A stretch of DNA of 64,000 bases, taken from the NCBI GenBank assembly GCA_944989445.1, contig CALYLW010000124.1, positions 861,001 through 925,000 on the forward strand, read 5' to 3'. Both the position numbers and the translations under genes were made by a program. Of the stretch, positions 32,801-44,800 are shown in pieces. Every line of letters starts with the position of its first letter. Within the stretch, counting starts at the first letter, position 1. Origin of the DNA: Ampullaceana balthica (taxonomy: Eukaryota; Mollusca; Gastropoda; Lymnaeidae). A model generated the notes under the pieces. The model worked only from the letters and a program-made list of their open reading frames with translations. It did not search any database and had not been told where the DNA came from.

Positions 32801-35800
32801 TGTCTTTTTCTGATTTACCTTTTGGTATGATTTAAATTGAGATGGTAAGACCCTGTAACCTTTACAATGTGTGCTATGTCATGTGAAGAATATTCAATCC
32901 ATTAACTCCTCTTTATAAAAAAACCCACATAAGTAATCATCATCTTTGGCACTACAGCCCATGTAAGGCCCTGGCCTGCTCATTGACTCTCCTCCATCCG
33001 ACTGATTAGTTGCAGCTGTAGTTCTTTCTCACCTGCATCATTCTTGGTCGGCCTGTTAACGAAAACCTTCCCGATTTCTGTCTACATGCTGTCTTTGCTG
33101 CATTAAAAGTAGATGACCTACCTGTTCTATGCTGCCTTTTGTTAATTACTGAGATGATAGGCAGGTCTTCAAACAACCAATAAATCTAAATAAAAAATAT
33201 TTGTCATTTTAAAACTCTCAACATTTTTCATATTAATACATCACCTTGAGATGTACTTATATACTCTACAGGAGGGGTGGGCAAACTTTTTAGGGCGAGG
33301 GCCACATTAGTAACCAAAATTTAGCCCTGATTCAAGTACAAACATCCATCTTTAACATAAATTTATTGATTTGTTCGATATTACCGCAGGCTTCCGCGGG
33401 CTGCAAAAAAACTCTGTATCAGGACACATGCGGCCCACGGGCCGTAGTTTGCCCACTCCTGCTCTACAGGAACTTGTTTAAGACAATAAATTGTGCCAAA
33501 AAATGAATTAAAAAACGCTTTGTATCAAAGCTCCAACACTAATTTTTTTTTAAACCATATTGATTGACCATTTCTGTATTGTTCTTTTTTTTATTTGTCT
33601 CAGGGAATGGAGCTCAACAATTTATCAGTATCCCAGTCTCCCTGGCAACGGGAGGGAACCAGCAAATTCAGCTCATCACTACCAATAATGGTGGACAGTT
33701 TCTGGCAACTAATCTATCAAACTTGCAAGCTCTCACACAGCCCTTAGGTATAACTAATACTTCATAGCACATGTGACCTAGAGTAAGAAAAATGGTTTAT
33801 TACCATAGAGACACAGATGAAAATAAGGCAAATACAGTCGAAACCGGTTAAGTCGACGGCGTTGGGGTATGAAAAATGGCGTCGAGATAACCGATGATCG
33901 AGTTAAAACGAAAACCAATATGGCGGCAAAATATTAACATGTGCTTGAAATTTCTTTATGTACATGATGTGCGTTAATTAGTGATGGGACGATTAATCGG
34001 AATCGTATCGGAACCCTAATATTTCTTCACTCTTTCCTAAGGTTGTAATGACCATTCGTTTTTAAGGACCGTTTAAATATAACCATGGTTCCCACTCGGG
34101 GGAAAAGTCGGGAATTCTTTTAAAAAAATTATCGGCCTTCAAAGTCCCGAAGTAAAGGACTTTGATTACGTCTCTGAGGTCATGTTTCGATTCCATTTAA
34201 TATAAATAACACCCAAAAAAAGTTACCAGTTTATAATTGTCTGCGCATGCGTTAAAAGGTCAAAATTCTCGCCTCGTCGCATGGCGCGTGTGGCGTGGCA
34301 TGTCACTATTGTCACAGCCGCTCGCGTTTGCAATATCCAGCGAATTTTAAAAAAACAAATAAACATATCTATATGGTAATTTGAAGTTTAATGCTTTTGA
34401 CGTGCAGGATATCTATCACTATCAGACCGCTCTCGAATTTCCTCAGTCAATCAAACTTGTAATATAAATAAAACTATTGCGGCCTTGACCGTTGATCACA
34501 GCATGCTGTGTGTTAGACCTCGGCCGGCAACTAAGCCTAAGCGAATTTTTAAAAAATCATTCCTTATTAGAATTCGACCTACAAAAGTGATGACGTGTAT
34601 ATTATACTAGGGGCAAGTACCCGGCTTTAACAACAACAGCAACAACAACAACAGCAACAAAACAACAACTACAACAACAAAACAGCAGCAATGACAAAAA
34701 CAACAACAGAAACAGCAACAAAACAACAACAAAACAACAACAAAAACAACAAAATCAACAACAAAACAACTACAACAGCAACAACAACAAAACAACAGCA
34801 ACAACAACAAAGCAACAACAACATGAAGGACATTGTCGTCGCAGTGCAAGGGATGTGGACAACAACAGCAAAAGCAACAACAACAAAAACAACAAAAACA
34901 TCAACAACAAAACAACAACTACAACAACAGCAGCAACAACAACAAAGCAACAACAACTACAATAACAGCAGCAACAACAACTACAACAACAAAGCAACAA
35001 CAACAAAAAAATTATTTTATGGTGATAATCGCCTTCTTGTTAATCTCGACACCAAAATGTTTATTATTTGCGTCATTATTTTACGTCTTAATTTTCAATA
35101 ATTTTTATTTTATATAGCTCATATAAGGAAAAATTACATTTTGGGCCCCCGGCCCCCAGTATCTTATATATATGGAACGAAACATGTTTAATAACCTTTC
35201 CGGTATAATTTTGTGTACGTGTACCAAATTTCACGTTATTTGGTTGTCTGGATCTTGAGTTATTAGGGAACAGACAGACAACCAGACAGACAACAAATGC
35301 GTCTTATATGTATAAAGATATATATACTGGAATATTAAGAAAATGATTTGATTTCACCGTCACGCGCATGTTAGTCACAGTCACGTATCTTACTGGTAAC
35401 AAAGCAACAACAAACTTGTAAAAGAATAATAATTTTTTTATTTAATTAAATAAAAACCAGCGTTGATTCTCGATACAAACCTTTATTTTCATTTCTAAAG
35501 ATATTCGTTTATCTTAAAAAATAAAATGATTAATGCATCAGAAAATGAATTAAGTTTAATAATAATATAACATGCACTGCGAAATAATGACGAATTAAAG
35601 ACTGCTAACGCAATTTACGGGCACCTCGGGTGAATACATCTAATTCACACATGGATCGAAAGTGAAAGAAGATAATAAAATCCAATAATTTTTATTGAAA
35701 TCTCGTAGAATCACACAATAGCCGGAAGTCTCGAAGAAAGCGAGATGTCAACACTGTTTTGAACTAAAAATGCCAAAGTGCATTGCTAGGCGAACATTCC

Positions 35801-38800
35801 AGGATCGAGCTAACCAACGTTAACTTGAAAATTTGGCCCTCTTTTGTGCTCGAGGTATTAGGTTTCAGCGACTTAAAAAAATCAAATAAACCGATGAGAA
35901 AATGCTAAGACAAAGAGAGAATTTGGCGGTTCCAATAAAAAATGTCGAGTTAGTAAGGTGGTCGAGTTAACCGAGCTCGAGTTAAGTGGGTTCGACTGTA
36001 CTACTGTTAATACAGTAGAGGCCACTTAACTCGAGCCCGGTTGACTCGTCAGCTCTATTAAGTCGACGTTTTTTATTGGAACCGCCAAATTCTCTCTTTG
36101 TCTTTGCATTTTCTCATCGGTTAATTCGATTATTTTAAGTCGCCGAACCCTAACACCTCGAGCACAAAAGAGGGCCAAATTTGCCACTTAGCCTTGGTTA
36201 TATCGATCCCCATGACCAATCGCCAGCTTTTGAAAATGTTAGATGTGATTTTTTATAACCAAGGGCTCTAGGTCTGCTGGTGACGTCACAGCCTGCTTGT
36301 GTTCAGCTCTCAGCGCTGTGTTGCTTCTGGTACTATGCCAATCGCCAGCTTTTGAAAATGTTAGTTATCGATTTTTTATAACCAAGGCCACGCATCGAAT
36401 TTCGGCCTCGCGGGGTCTGCTGGTGACGTCACAGCCCGCTTGCGTTAAGCTCTCAGCGCTGTGTTACTAACTTAAATCGCCAGCTTTTGAAAATGTTACT
36501 TATCGGCCGCGTAAGTGATGCCGATGCCGAGTATTATTTAATTGCTCCAATAGCAAAGATGCACGTAGAATCGCATGTCTTTAACATTTCGTTTCGTATG
36601 GATTTACAAAATGTACCGTGTGCTGACTTGTTGTCATTGGCAACCATTCATCCTTCAACCTCATTTTGACTCTGTTACTACTGCTTTGTTCTCATTGTTT
36701 CATTCATAAGAAGTGGCCGTGTGCAAAAGCCATTTAACTATTGGTTAGAATTAATTAAAATGTGTCAAAGTTGAAAGTTCAAAAGGAGTTCCTAATTTAT
36801 TCTTGTACATTTTTATAGAGAAGAGTTCGCTTTTTTGTCATGAATCATATATAGGTCATGATAGTCTGATAGACAAACAAATAACGGCAACGCCTTTGTG
36901 TAAAAAAAAACCTCCAAAAACATGTGCATGTACATTCTCATTTATTAACGCTAGTGATGGGACGATACCAAAATCATAGGGAAAACAAGGCTCCCCAGAT
37001 TTTAAAATATATAATATAACAGACTACAGTTTACCCCACTCTCAATCTCCCACACCATATCGCTCAATCTTGGAATCACCGCAATACGATGTCGCGCGCG
37101 GCTTGGAGGGCAGGAGTAGATGAATTCGTTATAGTTGTGTACTAGGGGGAAAAAAACTGCGCTGACGCAATAAAGGGTTATATTTAAACTTGAACGGTCC
37201 TTAAATACGAACAGTATTAACAACCGTAGGAAAGAGTGAAGAAATGTGTCCCGATATTCCGATACGATTACAATTAATCGTCCCATCACTAATTAACGCA
37301 CATCATGTATATAAATAAATTTTAAGCGCATGTTAATAGTTTGCCGCCATGTTGGTTTTTCTTTTAACTCGATGATCAGTTATCTCGGCGCCATTTTTCA
37401 TACCCCGAGGCCCAGGGGCGGATTAAGACTGCACGGGGCCCCTGGCTGCAATTCAAACTGGGGCCCTATCCAGCCAGTGTACCTTTAGATAAAATGATTG
37501 CTAGCAGCTAACATAAGACTGTAACTTGTAAATATTCATCCAAAATGATTATTCGTGAAAAAACCAATTTCGAAGAAATAACTTTTTGCCGGTATCCTAA
37601 AATTGAGTGCAAAAAACAATTTATAAAATTAAAAAACACATGAAAAAAAAATTCTCACCCCACCCGGGGATCGAACCCGCCACCGCTTGCACCACAAGAC
37701 TTAGTACTTCTCGTTCGGCCACGAGAGCTCGAATAAGGTTGCCTATTTAAAACATATATATAATAGACTTTAATAATTTCTGTTGTTGAGCCTACCAAAT
37801 AAGGTTTTTTGACTGCTAAGACTATCGTGTCGGAAAAGACATCATTTTATTAGATGAGATTTTATTAATTCATCATATTTTCAGCAATTCATGTATACAT
37901 TTGTCCACATTTATTATAAAATATGCTAAGTTTGGGGGCCCTAAATCATCGGGGGCCCCTGGCTTTAGCCCGTTCAGCTTTAATCCACCATAGCCGAGGC
38001 CGTCGACTTAAGCGGGTCCCACTGTATTTGAATTTTATTTCATTATGGGGCCTCCTATATATTGCTTAGACACTGAGGGGAGAGGGTGGTTTAATTTAGT
38101 AGGTTTTGCGTATAGATTTGAAAAACAGCCATCCTGGGTGGAAATTACAAACATTAGATTTGAACAGAATTATTTTCTCACACCAAGGGGATGTATCACT
38201 CCCGATTTTGCACTCTTTAAAACACTTAAATATTTGATTGATTTTACTACATAATTTCATAAGATCAAATGAATGGGCACAAAGCCGCAACATTTACTAT
38301 GTCTTGTCCCCTGGCTCTAGTGCAAGACAACTGATACGTGTGTCCACCACTACTGGTGTCACTGCTGCTGCTTTTTAACCATGTTTATGTCCTTAATTAG
38401 CATGGAAGTAATATAATTAAAGTTTTGAAAACTTTATAATAAAAAGATTGATTAATTAGATGTGAGTTTAACTTAAATTTTAATCAGAAATTATATAAAT
38501 TTTAATGACTGGATGCATGTTGTTGATCAGATAAATGCTTGATGACCAATTTTCCATCTAAGTTTTACTTGTCCGTGTGCTAATTTGTGCAGCATTCACT
38601 TTTTTCTGTGAAAAAATGTATATTTCAAAAACACATATATTATTCTGATTAAAATTCGTTGCAGCGGGGCAGCACAGCGTAGGGGGAATATTGCTGGTGG
38701 CTATTATTAAAAATTAATTTTTCAAAATAGTTTGTAGGTGTGTTGGGGGGTAGAATAAAAAAATGTGTGGGGAAAGATAATACTTTTTTGTGTACTAAGT

Positions 38801-41800
38801 GTGTTCAATACATATGGATGACCCCTACAAGTAAATGAAAATGATTCTCAGTGCATGCGAGACATTTTAAAAAACTCTAAAATAGTGATTATAGTTATAG
38901 CTAATGTCAAGACATTTCACCTTAAGATTAAATGACATAATCGAATATCTGAAATATTTGCATTGTTAGTTACCATGTATACTCGCATATAAAGTTACAT
39001 CGCATATAAGCCGACACCCTAAAACCGATTTAAAATGGCCAGTTTTTGCAAAAACCTGCATATTAGCCGACCATACAGTTGTCTAATTTTACTCCAAATT
39101 TTTAGTTCATAGAAATTTGTTACTGTAAAGATGTAAAATGCTTACTTTTATGTTACATACCAGTTTGTTTACCTTTTGGAATGACACAAAAATGACTCAA
39201 AAATGTGCTCTGCTCTTTCCACATTGTTTGCTATAATAATATTAATATCTGAACCTCCGCTCATAAGTTGTTCACATCTGATGATTAAGAAAGTATATAT
39301 TTAGATAGCGATGAAAATGTGTGGCTGGAAAAATGGCATTAGTGTTTGTCCTTGTGTCCATTTTGTTTTATGTGCATATAAGCCGACCCCCTGATTTCAG
39401 TATTGTATTTTATAGTTCTAAATTTGGCTTATATGCGAGTATATACGGTAATTCGCGATATGCCTTTTTAATAAATATTACAGCTGTGTCCATCCATATG
39501 TATTGTAAATGAACTGGATAAATTTATAATAGATAAATGCACAAAACTTCAGGAAATTAAATCATTGTAGATGTTTACATTTTCTTATGTATAGATCATA
39601 CAACTGGATGGTTATAAAATCAGTATAAATTTTGTGCACTTAAGGGGATATTTTTTCAAACAAATGTTATGTGATGTGCTGATTTAGAGAAAACCATCTT
39701 CCAACACAGAACAGTTACATGTTTCCTGTAAATCGTTTAAGTTTGCAGGTATACGATTTTAACAGTATTAATTATATATTTTTTATTCATAAATCTTAAA
39801 TACTAATTTAAAATCACATAACAATATTGTGTTGTACTTTATAATCACCAATTTCATCATCATTTGAATATTTTTTAAAGTTTTAATCTATTAATATTCT
39901 TTTCTTTTTTCAAATAAGGGTCCAATTTATCTAGTCGTGATTCTCACAGCATATCTCAGTCGAGCCAAGCTTTGGCTAACCATATTGCATCATTACCACA
40001 ACTCCTTACAACAGCATCAGGAGGCCAGTTGCTAGCAGTTAGTCCTCAGGCAAGGGGTCAAATTTCAATCTACATTTTAATTTCTTAATTGTTCTAACAG
40101 AACACAGACTTATTATTCACTTCATTGTTCTCAGGCTTAAGGTATAGATCTTAAAAATAACACTTATCTTTGATTCATTTGAATGATTTGCTTTATAGAA
40201 TATATTTCCATAATAGCATTCTTAACTTAAAATCTCCCTGTTAAAAAATCATTTATCTTTTAAATTAAGAGGATGAAAACTGAGGTGTTTATAAAAAAAA
40301 ATTTTGTTGACAGATGCTTGCGTCCTTACCTATGTCCACTAGCCAGTCATCAAATGCAGCTAATGTAGCTTCCCACTCTATAAATCATGCAGCTGCTGCT
40401 ACTGCTCAGCAGGTCTTACAACACACATTGTCTCAGGCTGTAGCAGCCAGTGTAAATTCAAAGCTTGCCCAGCAAGCACACATAACTTCCTCTACCAACG
40501 GTCTTCCACCTAATGTTTCACAACTTTTACCCCGTAAGTAGAATTCTGTCTGTTTAAGTAATGGCCACACTAAAGATTTTAATTAGGGCCGTTATCGATT
40601 AATTTAAATTTAATCGTTAACTTTTGAAAAATTATCGATTAATTAATCGATAATTTCAATTAAAGCCAAAAATAGAAATTTATGACGTCATTAAACTGAT
40701 CATTTCTCATGGACAATAAAAATTAAGAATATTTTGAACTAAATTTTATGACAATGTGTTGATACTTGAAGGGACGTTTGTGCTTAAGGTGGTACGTCAG
40801 CGATGTATTTGATCCTTTAAAAGAGAATTGTTTACGGCAGTGAACACAGTAAACTTTTTCACCATCTTCGACTTTGCCATCCGCAGTTAGCTTAAAAACA
40901 AAATTTTTGCTCAACTTTCTAGTTATATGTTTAAATTTAACTGCGCTGATGCTGTCAGCCATTTTTTAGTTGACGTCTGCCGGTTCACATAAAGTAATAA
41001 AATAGATTATATTATGCGGGAGAAGTTTGTACGTTTATTAGTTATTAATAATTGATTATTCATTAATAAAAAAATTTAAAATATTATAAATATTTTCTTT
41101 AATTTTAATCGAATTTTTATCGATTAAAATAATTTTAATTGATAAATAAATTTAACGATTAATTGCGAAATTAATCGTTAATTTCCGCAGCCCTAATTTT
41201 AATTGGAATATTTTTATTTGTATTGGCTAGCAAAGAGATAAATTTATAAAAATATTGAAAATAATGAAAGGTAAATCTATTTAAGTTAAGTGCTGCATTA
41301 AACAAAAGTCAACTTTAAACTACCTTGCATGTTGTTTTAAAATTAATTTTTAGTCATTTCTTAAGACTAGTAATGATTATTATTTTATATCTTCTCTTCT
41401 TCTTCTTATCTTAAATCTTCTCTACTAAGACACTGTGGGCAACTCAACAGAGAGCACAACAGTTGACGGTATCAATTTAGATGAAATTAAAGAATTTGCA
41501 CGGCAGTTCAAAATTCGGCGATTATCTCTTGGATTAACACAAACACAAGTTGGGCAGGCTTTAAGTGCAACAGAAGGACCTGCCTATAGTCAGTCTGCCA
41601 TTTGCAGGTAAGGTATTTTCTTTCATTTTATTTGTTTTAGAAAGGACATAGGAAATAAATAGTTAAATACTTTGTACTAAGCTTCTCTTTTTTTGGAAAT
41701 GGTTCCAATCAAAACTGCAGGCTAGATTTGTGGCTTTAAAAATACATCAAGTTTCAGGAAAACATTATAAATTAGTAGTTTTTAATTAAATTGTTATTGG

Positions 41801-44800
41801 GAACAAATTTAATAAAACAAGCAGACCAAGAATTTTATCAACGCCTTTCACTAAAAAAAATTACCACCGTCAAAATTGATGATCAAATTTACATTTTTAA
41901 AAAACACTACATGTCATAATCTATTTGTGCTTTAATAGCTTGATTATTACAAGACTCTTATAAGACTCTCAAATCTACCGTATATACTCGTTCTATAGCC
42001 CGTTCGTTCATAAGCCGACCCCCCCACTTTTGGAAGGGAAAAGTATTAAAAGTGTATAACCCGATCGCAAGCCGACCCCCCCAAAAATAATAGGACAGCT
42101 TTTAAAAAATGGTACATATTTTTTTAAAACTACAAGCTAAATCGGTCATTATGATTGTTTACTTTGTACTGCCTATCTTTGTCTTTCTGCTCTTTTTTAA
42201 GCAAGAGTTACTGGTATTTTAGGAAAACAATCTTTGGTAAACAGTGACGAAAGCACGTACATTAAAATCCGTTGTTGAAAACAAAATTTGTAAAACAATT
42301 TATTCACAAAAATAAATAAAATTATAAAATAAGGAAAGTGCAGATGTTTAATAATACATTATAGCTTCTGGTAGAGCAGTCGAATCTTGTAGCATGTAGA
42401 AAAGGACCTTGATGATCTACAATAACAACACCGATATTCAAAATCCATGCACAAATCACCTATGACCCACTCGTAAGCCGACCCCCCCACCCCCCCAACT
42501 TTTCCCCCTAGATTTTGTCCAAAAAAGTCGGCTTTAGAACAAGTATATACGGTATGTATCGGCTTTAAGTTTTTTGGCAGAGTTTCATAAAGATATTTCT
42601 CTGACAAGCTTGTCATGATGAAAATCTGATCAGTGTCTTGAATCCATATTGGTTGTCAACTACATTAGTGATATTCCTCAGTCATTTTTTCATTGGAGCT
42701 TGATTCTTTTTCTTCTTTTTTTTCGGTATTGGGGATTGTAAGTGCTGTTACCCATTTATTTGGTATTTTCTCCACTTGCTGGATTTTGGTTTTTAACTTT
42801 TTGGATGTGTAGATATCTATTTAATTTGTTCTGCTTGAATGAGATTTTTACAGGTGCTGTTTATAAAAATTTTTATATAGATTTGAATACTTCTATAGTT
42901 TTTCATGGTTAATTAATGTAGTTCTTTTTCAGTTTTTAAATCCCTTATATTAACTTCACCGCCGTCTCTCTCTGTCTGTCGTTCGTCGTCGAGCGGGCGG
43001 AAAAACAAAAGTAAAAAGTGACCCACTTCCCGTGATGCCATCGAGCTGAAATTTGGCACATGGACTCGTGTCACCTAACAATGCATTGTATCAAAATTTC
43101 AGATCCATCGAACGTACCGTAATTAAATTAATGCATTTTTAGTTTATCTATATAAAACTATATGGAGAAGTCGCTGTTGTTTATATTTTACGGGTCACTT
43201 GACTTCACGCCAGCCATCGGTGAACACATCTCGTATTTTAACCAGGTGGAATTGATTCAGTTTCAGGCTGTAAATGTTTGTCGCGTTGGAACATAATCAA
43301 TACTTTAAGTTCTGTCTCATATATAAGGGATTTATAGTAAAAAAACTTTGTTTTACGGGGTTGTTTTTATTCACAGTGAATTACTTATTCAGTTAACTTT
43401 AAATTTGTAGAGTTTATTAAAGGGCATGTTCCTCCATGTTGTGGTTCACCATTTTTATCTTTCCCACTGTCTTTATCAGGGGTTGGGAAACCATGGCTCG
43501 GGAGCCAGATGTGGCTCTATTGATGGCTGCATCTGGCTCTCTGCCAAATGTTGGATTTAATTAAAAATTTTAAGTTTATTCAGACTCTTTTGATCTACAT
43601 ATTAATAGTTAATAAAAAGACAGCATGACAGTGTTATTAAAATGACTTCAGAGGCATTAATATTGTACTTTTGGTGTTGAAATTACACAAAATGCACACA
43701 TTTACTTATATTTTTAGTTTTAAGTATAATTTATTGCTCTCACAGAATTATTTTTCAAAATATGTGGTGTTTATTGCTCTCTCAGACAAAAAGTTTCCCG
43801 ACCCCTGGACTATATTAATACACCCTTAAAATTTTCGGCTCAGGTCTCTGGTTCGTTACTTAGCGTTATTCTCTAATTAATTCTTCATTTTTCCTTTCAC
43901 TGAATGTTGTCGTACTTGGGTTGTCATATTCATTTTATCAACCCTCTTTTGGGTACGCCTTCTATTATCTTATCTTATCTATTTCAGACGCTCCTTCAAT
44001 ATTGAAAATTATTGCATCCTTTTTCGTGGTGTGTCTAGTCTTGCATTTTTATTAGAGCTATAAATATTGATAGAGTGATGGTTTTCCTGGCCTGATCAGG
44101 CAACCATGGGGGGCGCAACAAGGTGGGCTATGGCCCACCCAATTTTCAGAACTAATGGGCCACAATGTATTTGGCCCACCCAAAAAATCAACTGAAACAA
44201 ACAATAGGGAAACTGTTTAATGTACAACTCTTATTTTTTACAAGTTTGTTAATTTTGTTATTAGTAACATTAAACACAAAAAACTTCCAATTTAGAGGAA
44301 ATACATACAAATCCTACTATTGTGAATTGTGTGCCGCGCCATTCGCAGCTCTAAAAAATATAGTTAAACTATTTAGTTAGTAACTAATTTAAAAGTCCTA
44401 CCATTTTAACTAAACCATATATTATATTTTTAGAAATACTTTTCTCACAACTAAAATTTGAACTATTTATTGTACCAACAATTTATTTTACTAGTTGCCC
44501 ATCACTGATGATGACGTAGAATAATTGTTGCTATTGACGAACGGCGGTCTGCTAAGTTTTTAATGCATCATTATTGCTATTATTGACATTAATTATTAAA
44601 ATATTGAAATAGATTTTGTATAGCAAAATTAAAATAGTATTATAATATTATTATTTTTCAATTATAATTCTAATCGGACCCTGTCCTGTGGCGTTTTTCG
44701 TCTTGTTTTGCGAAAAGTTTATTTATACATTAGGAGAGTGAGTCAATATCAGATGTTCCATTTTAGTACTAAATAACATTGCAATTTTGAAAAAAATCAG

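Larger units (their letters stand above)
36013..38024. mobile_element. Tigger/pogo-like element 2 (2.01 kb), inverted relative to element 1
   Basis: TIRs CAGTAGAGGCCACTTAACTC and, reverse complemented, CAGTGGGACCCGCTTAAGTC are flanked by TA (36011-36012, 38025-38026). Its left end matches the reverse complement of element 1's right end (for example AACCGCCAAATTCTCTCTTT) and its right end that of element 1's left (CATGTTGGTTTTTCTTTTAA vs GTTAAAACGAAAACCAATATGG). It contains a tandem repeat with CRE palindromes (36219-36510) and a nested hAT element (37413-37993). Confidence 0.82.

Noticed and set aside
34607..35117. Several overlapping open frames rich in Asn/Gln/Thr or Cys/Leu/Val
   Set aside because: They lie in a CAA-type microsatellite inside a Tigger-like element; open in many frames through composition alone.
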